From: Hyperoplus lanceolatus
Lineage: Eukaryota > Chordata > Actinopteri > Uranoscopiformes > Ammodytidae
NCBI GenBank assembly: GCA_026929865.2
Contig: CM049410.1
Span: 29,150,001-29,214,000, forward strand
Length of the DNA stretch: 64,000 nt
Direction of reading: 5' to 3'
The notes under the pieces were generated by a model. The model made no database searches. It saw only the letters and a program-made list of their open reading frames with translations, and was not told the origin of the DNA. A program made the translations under genes and the position numbers. Of this stretch, positions 35,127 to 46,915 are shown piece after piece (position 1 is the stretch's first letter; the number at the start of each line of letters is the position of its first letter).

Positions 35127-35433
35127 TATAACATGTTGTACAGTAGCAGAGAGAAGGAGCTCAGGCGCCCCCTACTGGTTCAATACGGTGTTTGTTTGAT
35201 CTTACTCTGACACGAGCACTGAAACGTTTTGCTGTGTTTGTAAAACTCTGAATAACAATAACCTCTAAACCTCAAACAGAACCATCAAAACTTTAAACTT
35301 CTCTTAAAATATTGAAAGTCTGAAAATGTGTTTTTTCATCAAATCAGTTTCCCACAGACTGTCATCAGAATAAGCACAAGAAGCAACAACTTCACACTGA
35401 CACTATGAATCATGTTTGTACTGTTACAAATCA

Positions 35434-35711
35434 GGGGCGGCAGTGGCGAAGTCGGTAAGGAGATCGCCTCTGGAGTGCAGGGGTCGGAGGTTCGATCCCC
35501 CGTCTCCCCGCCACATGTCCAAGTGTCCCTGAGCAAGACACTGAACCCCAAGTTGCTCCCGATGGTTCAGAGAGCGCCTTGCATGGCAGCTTCTACCATC
35601 GGTGTATGAGTGTGTGTATGAATGGGTGAATGTGGTAAGATATGTAAAGCGCTTTGGGGCTGAGAAAATCGGCTAGAAAGCGCTATATAAGTCAAAGTCC
35701 ATTTACCATTT
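35434..35711 (+). mobile_element. tRNA-derived SINE in copy B only
   Basis: tRNA-like head (A box ggcgaagtcggtaagg, B box ggaggttcgatccc), central gtccctgagcaagacactga, and the LINE-type tail gcgctatataagtcaaagtc catttacc. Copy A lacks it at the corresponding site. Confidence 0.85.
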
Positions 35712-35813
35712 CAGTAAATCTGTAATAATAATGTATTAGGAAACTGGTTCTGTAGTTACAGCTGGAGCTGAAACGCCCCCTAGTGGTTCATCCACGTCAT
35801 CACACGATGATCC

Positions 35814-35916
35814 CCTCAGATAACACAACACTGCAGCTGTCCGGCTCAGATAACACACAGCAACACTGCAGCTGTCCAGCTCAGATAACACACAGCAACA
35901 CTGCAGCTGTGCGGCT
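35814..35916. repeat. Three copies of a 30-35-bp unit
   Basis: cagataacacacagcaacac tgcagctgtcc is present three times here but once in copy A (24102-24135). Confidence 0.85.
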
Positions 35917-36534
35917 TATACTATATAACAACTGGACTAACATCAGAAAGGTTTGTTTTCTTCATGAGTTTATTGTTTCCCCAGTATGAAAACAATCATA
36001 ACAGCAATAAATTAGCAAGAAGAAATGCTTATAACAGTCATACTGCAGAGAAATGCATTTCCTGCTGAAATACTAGTGAATGCTGAAAAAGCTTAAACTG
36101 GATAGCTGAGTATGAGGATTTTAAATAGTTTGGAAAGTTCTCATTAGCATTAAAAGAAGTTGAAATGTTGAATACACCTAGGTTAAAGTTATAGTTCTAG
36201 TGATATAGTTAACTAGTTCTAGTTATAGTTATAGTTATAGGCCTATAGTGATATAGTTAAATAGTTCTAGTTCTAGTTAAAGGGGAGAGTATCCCTTCAA
36301 CTGTATTAATGCGTTTCTTTTGTCCTAACCAACTGCAACACTGCTGCAATTGGAAACTGTCAATCAAATCCCCTGAGCCAATGGGATGCAGTCAGCAGCC
36401 ACCAGGCACCGCCCACTTTCCCCAGGTGAACCTAATCACCTGATCAAGGAGTCAGTCAAAAGGCAGCAGGACACAGAATCCAGTCAAGGAGAACTGTTGA
36501 AGGAGGAACTTCTGTCTTCAACCCTGGACACAAA

Positions 36535-36660
36535 GCCGAACTGACTGACTGACTGACTGACTGACTGACTGACTGACTGACTGACTGACTGACGTTACCT
36601 TGGTATAGTGGACAGACAGACAGACAGACAGACAGACAGAATGACTGACTGACGGACTGA
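36535..36660. repeat. (GACT)n and (GACA)n microsatellites
   Basis: Tetranucleotide runs around acgttaccttggtatagtgg; the same word precedes the GACA run at 38200. Confidence 0.95.
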
Positions 36661-36667
36661 CGTTACC

Positions 36668-38182
36668 TAGTGATGGGTCGATGAGGCCTCGTGAAGCGTT
36701 TCGACACATTACCAAACTGTATTGATACTGTGTCGGTACTGTGTCACTGTGCTGCTCCATACTGACATCTGCTGGATCTTTAAAATCATTACCGGCAACC
36801 CAATGACAGACTCAACTGATTTAATGACCATGATAGGCTATACCAGGGGTGTCCAAACTACGGCCCGCGGGCCAACTGCGGCCCGCGGCCCGCTTTTTAC
36901 TGGCCCGCGGCCGATTTTAAAAATATAATGTAATATGGCCCTTTGAAAAAAAAAAAAAAATTTTTTTTTTTTTTTTTTTTTTGCATTTCTTACTTAACCC
37001 ACTAGTGTTTGGTGTCAAACACTGATTGATTGGCCCGTGGCACATTTTAAAAATATAATATAATATGGCGCTTTTATTTTTTAAATAATTTAAATGCACT
37101 CATTATATTACTGAGAAATATGTCCCATAAAAGAAAAAGAGCAACAAGCCCATCCCAGAGGACCCTGAATAATATTTTATTTTAAATTAATATTATTATT
37201 GAAAATCTATGTGTTCTTCTCCATTAGCTTCCAATTCATCTGACACAGTGTCTCCATTTTTTTTTTCATGCAAAATTCTTCAGATTTAGCCTCTTAATTT
37301 TCCTCTCAAAGTGCACCAGGTTCATGCATTTCACTTTAAAAACTTTAAAAAATCTCCCGGGGGGGCATACCCCCGGACCCCCCTAGGAGGGTCGGGACCT
37401 CGGCTGTATATTATTTTCACCCTGCTGGACACTGGACGCAAAGGCAGAAAACACTGGGTGTATCATTGGCATACAAACAAGAGGGGAAATGTATCTGTTT
37501 AATGTGCAAGGAAAGTGTTGCCGTGAAGAAGGATTACAATTTACGAAGACACTATGAAACTAAACATAAGAGCAGCTACATGTCCTGATAAATGTGTTAT
37601 TTTTGCAAAGTGGCCCGGCCCTTCGTAGATTTTTCTGTATGTGGCCCTCAGTGAAAAAAGTTTGGACACCCCTGGGCTATACAATAATATAATTTAACTT
37701 ATTGTATTTTATATTGTAATATTTCATATCTTAATCAAAGTTTGAATATCTTTGATATTGTAGTGCAAGTTGGGGTGTTGAGTTCTGATAGATCAAGTGG
37801 GAACTGGGAAGAACCATGTGAAATTACAAGGAAATAAAAACAAATAGCCTACCTTATTTGCGGATATAAGATCAGAATGGTCCCGCACGGCGGAAACTTT
37901 TATTTTTCTCTCTGGCTCCATTATGGCTTGCAGACAAGGTTTTCGTTTGAAATGATGATTGTTTTGGCACAGAAGCATCCCATTCACAGATGCGCTTCCT
38001 TTTAAACACAGTTTGGCGCGCCCAACGAGCCGCATCGACCCTTAGGTCCATGGCATCGACAAGCGATACTGCAACTGTATCGTCACGTGACTTTCTTAAA
38101 GCGATACACGCACCGACACGGGGCTTCGCTCTATGAGCTCGACACATGCGCCGACGCATCGGTGTTGCCCGACCCATCACTA
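36668..38182. mobile_element. hAT element with 8-bp target duplication (outer)
   Basis: The ends TAGTGATGGGTCG and, inverted, TAGTGATGGGTCGGGC are flanked by ACGTTACC (36660-36667 and 38183-38190). The empty-site sequence gacgttaccttggtatagtg is seen intact at 36590. No transposase apart from that in the nested element. Confidence 0.9.
36844..37674 (+). mobile_element. hAT (Charlie-type) element nested in the outer hAT
   Basis: The ends CAGGGGTGTCCAAACT and, inverted, the same are flanked by GGCTATAC (36836-36843, 37675-37682). Inside, near 37505-37585, a plus-strand stretch encodes a BED-finger end (MCKESVAVKKDYNLRRHYET KHKSSY), similar to GTF2IRD2-type hAT proteins. The rest of the transposase is deleted. 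Confidence 0.9.
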
Positions 38183-38194
38183 ACGTTACCTTGG

Positions 38195-38237
38195 TATAGT
38201 GGACAGACAGACAGACAGTTGTTACCTTGGTATAGTG

Positions 38238-38311
<74 letters not shown>

Positions 38312-38312
38312 A
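38195..38312. repeat. (GACA)n microsatellite
   Basis: Long GACA run after ggtatagtggacag, which occurs twice here. Confidence 0.95.
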
Positions 38313-38319
38313 TGACTGA

Positions 38320-39847
38320 CTGACCTTTACTGAGACTGCAAGCCCCTGAGGAGGAATCGTTCCATACTGAACACTGGTGAGACGTCCACAATGGGAAACC
38401 TGATCAAAATGTTTCTCCCAAGTTGAGCAGACTTGTGATTATCTGACCTGTTTGCCTCACCAGGTGAGGCCCTATGCCGGAGCAGAGATGATGGTGAGCT
38501 AAAGGAGCAGAAAAGACTAAAACACTTCCCTCAAAAGGCCTCAAGCCTGGCTGCCTGGTGTGGTAGGAGTTTCCCCTTCTGCACACACAACACATCAACT
38601 AACTGCAGTACATGATATGTGTTGGGTGCATTGATTTATGTTTATTTTGATTGATATATGAAGAGAACTGGGAATGTTTATTTAATTGTATGGAGGAAAA
38701 GGTGCCTGTAAGACTGACTGTGAGCAGCCTTAAGAGATATATGAATGGAAGGCCTATTTTATTTTGTGGAATTTTAATTTAAAGTGTTTTTTGTTATTAG
38801 TTTAAGTGAACTTAAATACAAACCGGTTACCACCATCTTGTGTCGTGCGTTCCATTAAGTCTCCACCAGCTCCAAGAGTCTGACCTGCATCAGCCCAGTA
38901 CACATACATCTGTTGCATCTTGATTTCTTTTGATAAATTATTACTAATAAATATATATTTTGTTAAATAAATTGTTGTAGCCTGAGTGTTACAAGACACA
39001 TTAATATGGTTTAAAATAACTGCAACTTTTTTGCTTATTTTTTCAACCTGTTTTTATTCTGTTTTTCATCAAAGAAAAATCACATTACCAGTGCACTTTA
39101 AAGACATTTTGTACAAGAACTGATAATGTGATGTTATTATGCTGATATACTCGGTGTTGAGGCTCACACCGAGTAGCCTAGGCATGTGCCTATTTAAAAA
39201 AAAAAAAAAAAATGTAGACATAAAAGCCAATTGGTTGAATTTTAATAAATAACTAATATGTCTGAGGCTACCATAAATTCTTAGTTATAATAAGGCTATT
39301 TAGAAAACAATGAAACTGAAAGCGTCTGCTCCGTGCAGCGCAGAGCCGCGTCACAGCAGGCTAAACGAGGCAGTCTGCAAACTGTGGAAGATTCAGCAAC
39401 GGGAGGTAACCGGAGGTAACACCCACACACACACACGCGCCTACACAGAGGCAGGCTGTCTGTGTGCTGCTGCTCCGTGCCAATGACGGCTTGCGGTGAA
39501 AAAAAAACAAAAATTTTAAAGGTGTGTGTGTGGCGGGGTGGGCATGTCCCCAGTAGAAATTACGACTCAAATATATCCGTAGCTGCACTCGAAACATTTG
39601 GAGCTGAAGCCCTGGTAAAATCACGTCGCGACACCGACACACCTCTAAGTGACAACAGTTAAAGACAACACTGTAGAAAGTTCATATGGGTTGGTATGAG
39701 TCCAGGATCACACTGAACTGAAACGCCTGCATTTAATCCGAGGGGTACCTTGGGCTGATTGCGTGCCTGATTGACTGATTCCTGGCTGCTAGTGCAGTCA
39801 TACAGCAATAACACAAATCGCTCTAGAGGCGCCATCCAGTTGGCTAT
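38320..39847. other. No gene; possible retroelement debris
   Basis: Contains AT-rich sequence and a GC-richer block at 39310-39660. A stretch at about 38618-38991 starts tgttgggtg and ends gagtgttaca with an internal AATAAA, so an LTR is possible, but no target duplication is visible. Confidence 0.35.
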
Positions 39848-41151
39848 TGTAGGGGGTCAAACCTATGGACAGCTCTGTGCCGCCACCGTGCGGCCAAAAC
39901 ACTGCAGTACACCCTTACCTCTTCAGGTGGGTGTGTCTAAACGCTAGCCTGAAAGCGCCCGCACAGCGTCCATTCTTCCTTTCTGGGAATCGGCTGTTTG
40001 CTGATACACCTATAGAAACAACAAGTCTGTACAGATCTACAAGGGCCCTCTTCAGCCCTGAATCAACCACCACGTGTTTTACTAAGGCTATCGCCTGCGG
40101 CCGCGGCGATCTCTAAAGCAACTAAGTGGGTAGAAGCTGTTCCGTTGGAACGACCAGAAGAACACTGGAAACAGGCGGTTTATCCAGAAACCTGCCTTTG
40201 GACCAAGGACGTAAGCCGGTCGAATTGGTCTTCGATCGCAACCACACCACACGGGAAGCAGGCGGGTTTATCCAGAAACTCAGCTTCGCGGACTGGATAG
40301 CCGATCGACTGATCTTCGACCGCCATCCCCGCACCAAATCAGCTGCGCCCTTTGCCTTTTTCCTGCGATCTGACGAACGCAGAGATCACCTCACCAGCTC
40401 ACCGACCGCCAACGGCTCGGAGCCTGGAGCTTGGATAGCCGTCTCGCGGGCCCCTTTCGCCCGTCCTGGAAAGGAGTGGCCTACCCGCCACAACGACGAC
40501 GAAGCAGTGGGAATTAAGTTTCCCCAAGTGAGATTTTGGCTTTATAATTACCTGGGCAGATGTTTAGTTATTATTTACTTTTTAAGGTGTGAACAATACT
40601 GTTTATTTTCGAATTTGTGTTTGCTATTTTGAAACAAGCTGTGTGATCAATCTCCGTTTGTCCTCTCCCCCACGGAGAGCCAGAAGGGAAAGTTCGATCT
40701 TTTCATTCACGCTGCAGTGTGGTTTTTAAGTCTGCTGTATGTTTTAAACCTAACGCCTTTCTTTTCCCCCCCTCTCCGCGTCCAAGCGTGGCCTTTCCTC
40801 CTCTTCCTCTCCTGCACGCACGTACACACACGTTAGATGGTAACCTGACCTAGATAGAATTGGTGCTAAGATCGTTGGTAGAATTCCCTTTAAAGAGCTA
40901 GTGTGTTTTCCAAATTCCCCGCCTCAAATACCATTCGTCAGGTCCTTTGTCCCAAAGGTAGACGCCCTTTGAGCACCCGTGGTAATCACTCCCCCCATCG
41001 GGGGAAGTAGGATAGCCTAGCCTAGCCTAGCCTAGCCATCCAGGGACGCCATTTTGTGTCATTAATAACCTAGCCTATTTCGGCCGCCATTTTGTGCCTC
41101 TGGTGTCCCAAGTCACGTGGGAACTTCCCCGTCCCTTTTGTTCTTGCTCCG

Positions 41152-41219
<68 letters not shown>

Positions 41220-41797
41220 TCACTCACTCACTCACTCACACGTACACATACACGCACTCACTCACTCACCCCCCCCCCCCCACACACACACACACATTGG
41301 TACATAGCTGTATAAACAACAATGTTCTAGACGTTTTTCCTTGATTAAGTGTATTTGCTTTATGCGTGTTTAAAACGGATGTTACCTTAAGTTTCATCGT
41401 GGTTAAAATAAATGTTCTTATATTGTAACCAGAAGTGTTTGTGATTTATTTGTGTGGATATTATTGGAGTGTCAACAATCAACAAGTGAAAGACTCTGTA
41501 GCCTTCAGTGTTAAGATCATATTACCAAATTTATAATAGTAACTACTTGATTACATTATTTTATGGAAATGATCATTGAGACTAGGATTTATTAATGTTG
41601 ATTCATTTAACTGAACCTTAAAGTAATCAACATTTGAAAATAAACCATTGATTAAACGAGACAATTTGCTATTATTTTTCCATTTCTTAAATGAATGGTG
41701 GTGCCCCTTTTGAACTTTAATAAAATATTAAAGTATTATTAATCATCAGATTAATTTCTAATAGCAGAATTAATCTGAAACACCTGTACCCGCTACA
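39848..41797 (+). mobile_element. Long solo LTR, 1950 bp
   Basis: It starts TGTAGGGGGTC and ends CCCGCTACA (TGTAG/CTACA inverted ends), flanked by the 4-bp duplication CTAT (39844-39847, 41798-41801). A polyadenylation word AATAAA occurs at about 41408, followed by a TTTGTGATTTATTTGTGTGG region. It includes a (CA)n tract (41153-41214) and a partly duplicated segment (gtttatccagaaac at 40181 and 40267). No gag or pol is nearby. Confidence 0.75.
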
Positions 41798-42140
41798 CTA
41801 TGGAGTCAGCCAAGACACAGAAGGGCCTCTTGATGTCATCAAAGCTCCTCCATGTGTCCCATGCTGTCTTAGTCCCTGCCACCAAAAGATGATGGTGTCA
41901 CAACCAGTAAATGCTTTGAACAGGCTACACATGGATCTGGACCTAGTGCCCTCACCATCTCCTGAGCTTCTGAATACAGAACACTCTTCCCAGCTCCAAA
42001 GGAAGCACAGAACTCATTTATGTTAAGGGATTTGGCTGCTGTCACATCCTGCGGCCTTGTACATAGTGACAGCATTGCTCCCTCTCATGTGATATTGCTT
42101 AAATAGTTACAGTTAGTGACACTTAGTTTACCTGCATATA
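41798..42140 (-). other. Short minus-strand frame, unknown
   Basis: A 68-codon frame (42075-41869) includes KSLNINEFCASFGAGKSVLY and CVACSKHLLVVTPSSFGGRD. It may be a scrap of a mobile-element protein. Not recognised. Confidence 0.25.
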
Positions 42141-43749
42141 CAAGTCCTTCTCATATAATTAGCATATTGTGATAAAGTTCAATATGTTCTGTAATGTACT
42201 GATAAACATTAGACTTTCATATATTTTAGATTCATTACACACAACTGAAGTAGTTCAAGCCTTTTATTGTTTTAATATTGATGATTTTGGCAAAAAAGTA
42301 AAGAAAAACCAAAAATCCCTATCTCAAAAAATTAGCATATTTCATCCGACCAATAAAAGAAAAGTGTTTTTAATACAAAAAAGTCAACCTTCAAATAATT
42401 ATGTTCAGTTATGCACTCAATACTTGGTCGGGAATCCTTTTGCAGAAATGACTGCTTCAATGCGGCGTGGCATGGAGGCAATCAGCCTGTGGCACTGCTG
42501 AGGTGTTATGGAGGCCCAGGATGCTTCGATAGCGGCCTTAAGCTCATCCACAGTGTTGGGTCTGGTGTCTCTCAACTTCCTCTTCACAATATCCCACAGA
42601 TTCTCTATGGGGTTCAGGTCAGGAGAGTTGGCAGGCCAATTGAGCACAGTAATACCATGGTCAGTAAACCATTTACCAGTGGTTTTGGCACTGTGAGCAG
42701 GTGCCAGGTCTTGTTGAAAAATGAAATCTTCATCTCCATAAAGCTTTTCAGCAGATGGAAGCATGAAGTGCTCCAACATCTCCTGATAGCTAGCTGCATT
42801 GACCCTGCCTTTGATAAAACACAGTGGACCAACACCAGCAGCTGACATGGCACCCCAGACCATCACTGACTGTGGGTACTTGACACTGGCCTTCAGGCAT
42901 TTTGGCATTTCCTTCTCCCCAGTCTTCCTCCAGACTCTGGCACCTTGATTTCCGAATGACATGCAAAATTTGCTTTCATCCGAAAAAAGTACTTTGGACC
43001 ACTGAGCAACAGTCCAGTGCTGCTTCTCTGTAGCCCAGGTCAGGCGCTTCTGCCGCTGTTTCTGGTTCAAAAGTGGCTTGACCTGGGGAATGCGGCACCT
43101 GTAGCCCATTTCCTGCACACGCCTGTGCACGGTGGCTCTGGATGTTTCTACTCCAGACTCAGTCCACTGCTTCCGCTGGTCCCCCAAGGTCTAGAATCGG
43201 CCCTTCTCCACAATCCTCCTCAGGGTCCGGTCACCTCTTCTGGTTGTGCAGCGTTTTCTGCCACACTTTTTCCTTCCCACAGACTTCCCACTGAGGTGCC
43301 TTGATACAGCACTCTGGGAACAGCCTATTCGCTCAGAAATTTCTTTCTGTGTCTTACCCTCTGGCTTGAGGGTGTCAATGATGGCCTTCTGGACAGCAGT
43401 CAGGTCGGCAGTCTTACCCATGATTGTGGTTTTGAGTAATGAACCAGGCTGGGAGTTTTTAAAAGCCTCAGGAATCTTTTGCAGGTGTTTAGAGTTAATT
43501 AGTTGATTCAGATGATTAGGTTAAGAGCTCGTTTAGAGTACCTTTTCATGATATGCTAATTTTTTGAGATAGGAATTTGGGGTTTTCATGAGCTGTATGC
43601 CAAAATCATCAGTATTAAAACAACAAAAGACCTGAAATATTTCAGTTGGTGTGCAATGAATCTAAATATATGAAAGTTCAATTATTATCATTACATTATG
43701 GAAAATAATCAACTTTATCACAATATGCTAATTATATGAGAAGGACCTG
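42141..43749 (-). mobile_element. Nearly complete Tc1 element, 1609 bp
   Basis: TA-flanked (42139-42140, 43750-43751). The ends cAGTCCTTCTCATATAATTA and, inverted, cAGGTCCTTCTCATATAAT extend as inverted repeats for about 200 bp each, and a second inner copy of the binding-site-like word aaaattagcatat occurs about 190 bp inside each end, as in IR/DR-type Tc1 elements. Confidence 0.92.
42417..43421 (-). pseudogene. Tc1 transposase with one in-frame stop
   Basis: Starts MGKTADLTAVQKAIIDTLKP with a paired-like helix-turn-helix (KEISERIGCSQSAVSRHLSG) and a basic GRKR linker, then a TAG at 43189-43191 after VEKGRF. The same frame then continues without a break through SDESKF (first Asp), FQQDLAPAHSA (second Asp) and [13 protein letters not shown] (Glu), with 34 residues between the second Asp and Glu: DD34E. 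It ends GFPTKY. Full length is about 334 codons, the family's usual size. The single nonsense codon (in place of a sense codon) is the only visible defect, so the copy is young. Antisense frames are shadows. Confidence 0.9.
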
Positions 43750-43751
43750 TA

Positions 43752-43982
43752 TAAGATTCCCCCAATGTATTAATATCTTTTTTTTTTTCAAAATGTTTAC
43801 GCATTTGCAACATTTTTGCCTTTTTCCAGTTTTTACGACATATTTAAATCACAAAAAAAAAGTTTGGAATGTTTGCGAATTTAAAAAAATAAATAAATAA
43901 AAAATAAATAAATTGCAATGTTCGCAGACATTTTCGGAACAATAATACGCATTGATGCAGTTGGAGGATCCTCATATAATAT
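43752..43982. other. AT-rich spacer, no gene
   Basis: Runs of aaataaataaa and cgcatttgcaacattttt; end of the copy-B-specific insertion. Confidence 0.5.
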
Positions 43983-44351
43983 AGCAAGAGTTAACTTCAC
44001 CCACTAGTTCTGTCCCACAGTGACCCAGGAGCTGGGTAAAGGTTGGGTTATGTGTTATGTCAGCACTTTTTACCGTCTATCTTTATTTGATGAGCGACTA
44101 TCAATTTGCCGGAAAAGTGACATTGGGAGACTTGTTGGGTTCAAGGTTGGTGATTTGGCAGGAATACGTCTTTATGTGGACGGCTGTGTGTGTGTGCTGG
44201 GAGCCAACACCTCAGTTCTGCCTGTGTATCTTCTGATCATCTGATTATTCTATTTAATCATCACATTTTTATCTGTGGAATACACTTTTAATCTTTGAGT
44301 GAATTAATCTATATGACAGGAAATGAACAAATCTCAAGAACATATCATATA

Positions 44352-44580
44352 CAGTCCCCTCCAAAAGTATCGGAACAGTGAGGCCAATTCCTTTATTTTT
44401 GCTGTAGACTGGAAACATTTGGGTTTGACACCAAAATATGAATATGAGACAATAGATCAACATTTCAGCTTTTGTTTCCAGGTATATCATGTATGTTAAG
44501 AATGATTTACAGACTGTAATGTTGCTGACTGCAGAGGGATTTGATTTGAAAAGCATTCAGTAGAAAGGGAATCATTTAGA
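44352..44580. mobile_element. One end of another Tc1-like element
   Basis: Starts TACAGTCCCCTCCAAAAGTA tcggaacagtgag and continues with the usual ttcctttatttttgctgtag sequence of fish Tc1 ends; the element is cut off after about 220 bp and no transposase follows. Confidence 0.75.
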
Positions 44581-45221
44581 GAAAGTTCCTTGATATGGAA
44601 ATAAAACGTCAAAGAAACAGTGACTTCATCGTAGTGGGAGTTTCATAGTCGTGGTTGACATTGGCACAAACAAACATATGGAAAATTGAGGAAACATGGA
44701 AAATCTTTCCAAGTGTGTTGACCTGAAAAGGGAAAATAATCAATATTTAAAATGAGCCTAAAGTTTCCAGTTTCTCAAAATCAAAATCCTTCATTTAAAG
44801 GCACTAAATTAAACGTACTAAAGGATATTATAATTATTTTCTACCAAGTCTGCTGTGAAAAAATATCCCCAAATACTACACACTGCAGGTTTAAATAAGC
44901 TCTAAAATGTAATTACCTTTGCAGTGGTGCTGAAGCCTAATGCAGAGGGAGTGACGAGCAGACAGGTGTGTGTCCGGTGAAGGAATACTCACCTGTATAA
45001 AGCCTATACAGCACTCACACCTGCAAGCTTTTTTCTTCTGTCATTTTTAGCTTTATTTATACAGTCAAGTCATAAAGAATGAGATATTATTTACAATGAT
45101 AATGCGTTTACATATACTGGAAGTATGAAGGAGGGAGTTTATTTATATTAAATTCAATATGTCCAGGGTTATTAAATTATTTTAAAGCCTGTAAACCTGG
45201 TCTAAAACAGTGAAAAAAACA

Positions 45222-45222
<1 letters not shown>

Positions 45223-45312
<90 letters not shown>
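45223..45312. repeat. (CA)n microsatellite
   Basis: About 45 CA dinucleotides; copy A has about 27 at the same place. Confidence 0.95.
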
Positions 45313-45314
<2 letters not shown>

Positions 45315-45468
45315 GAACATACGATTCTGTCAGAAGGATACACACCATGTTTTGTAATGTTTGGTATCTGTCATGCTGCCATTGTAAATACAGGGTTCCC
45401 ATACACGATTTGTTTTTAAATTCCTGGTAAAGAATAAAGATAAAGAATGAACTGCCCTCGGTGTGACC

Positions 45469-45469
45469 C

Positions 45470-45536
<67 letters not shown>
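45469..45536. repeat. (GTCT)n microsatellite just upstream of the promoter
   Basis: About 17 GTCT units ending roughly 40 bp before the TATA box of the cephalotoxin-like gene. Confidence 0.95.
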
Positions 45537-45576
45537 ATCTGTCTGTGTGGTGACGCTGCAGAAGGTAAGGTGTGAG

Positions 45577-45582
45577 TATAAG
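45577..45582 (+). promoter_or_regulatory. TATA box of the cephalotoxin-like gene (copy B)
   Basis: TATAAG within gtgagtataagtagaggaga is conserved with copy A (27674-27679). Transcription probably starts about 25-35 bp downstream; leader exon 1 ends at 45637 (CTG|GTAACT). Confidence 0.6.
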
Positions 45583-45937
45583 TAGAGGAGAGTTTCTGGA
45601 CACTGTGTTAGACTGCTGGAGACTCCACAGACTTCTGGTAACTTTCCTCGTTCATAACTGTCTGTGTGTTGTTCGTCTTTGCTTTGGAAAGTGACTTGAA
45701 GTTTAATCTATTAGTGTTGAACTCTTTCTTATCCAGAACTGAAAACCTACACATGTCCTTCAGGATTTAACCTTTTAGATCTAGAGTTTTAGAACTCTGT
45801 GACAAACTGGCATCTACAAGCTGTTACTCAAATCTGTAGCCTCATGGATCCATTAGATTAAGTTAATATTCATATCTGATGGTTTTGGAATCCTACTTTG
45901 ATAAGATGCACTCATTTTCCTAACCTTTCTTATACAG

Positions 45938-45989
45938 GTAAATCCCACTGAGACCAGAGACTCTTTTACACGGGAGACCTTTGGAGAAG
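45938..45989 (+). other. Noncoding leader exon 2 with GC donor
   Basis: Acceptor TTTCTTATACAG before 45938; the exon is 52 bp and ends AG|GCAAGT, the consensus of the rare GC-AG introns. The arrangement is the same in copy A (28040-28091). No ATG-led frame of note in the exon. Confidence 0.55.
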
Positions 45990-45999
45990 GCAAGTAGAA

Positions 46000-46818
46000 T
46001 TTACTATTTTATAATATCTAAAGTTACAAGTGTTTTAGAAAAACCTGGTCATAATCTAATATAGCTAAATCCATCAATAGTTTAGAAGACAAGAGCTTCA
46101 GGATTGAACTCTTCTGCTTTAAGTCTGGGCTCATTTCATATGGAAACATTTACAGAGTTAACTCTAATGTTCTTAGTACAGACTAGTTTTACTCTTTCCA
46201 CCATCACATGACTGTTTGTTAAGGATCGAGCAGAACAAACATGTCAAGGTACGAACAGTAACACTAGTCTGTTTCTGAGAACATTTAAGTTCATTATTAA
46301 GTTAGATTATATTAACCTTGTTGGACATTTACAGAGTTTATTAGAAACAACAGCTGGGCTTCTGTTTCTTCATGTGAACACTGTGGCTGGCAAATGATCA
46401 TTGTGTTTTCATCTCATGTTTAATATTCTGTCATTTTGCATTGAACAACAGTGTTTAAGTTGATATTAACAATGTCAATCAATCCTCACCTGTGTTCTCT
46501 CCTTTACTATCAAATGAATGCAAAGAAAGTTACTTTATGAACTTGAATTTTAGATTATTTCAAATCCAAAGCCGGGCAATGAGCCTGAGGTAACACAATG
46601 TCTTCAAACATGTAGAAAACAAATGCTCCTACAACAGTCTAGAGGAGAAACTTCAAAGAGCTTATTCTTTCAAATACTTTATACCAGTCGACATCTGGAT
46701 AAAAACGTCTGTTTACATTTTACATTAATTTAGTTTTGTATTTAGGTCTCTGCTCTCCTTGTGTTCCTCTTATACACTTCATTCTTATTACTACTATTAA
46801 TATTATTATTATTACTAA

Positions 46819-46915
<97 letters not shown>

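Noticed and set aside
36358-38993. LTR spanning tgtcaatca to gtgttaca
   Set aside because: The left word tgtcaatca is also present in copy A, so it belongs to the host duplication, and no target duplication is seen.
40126-40632. 168-codon plus-strand frame
   Set aside because: Lies inside the solo LTR; no gag, pol or other signature.
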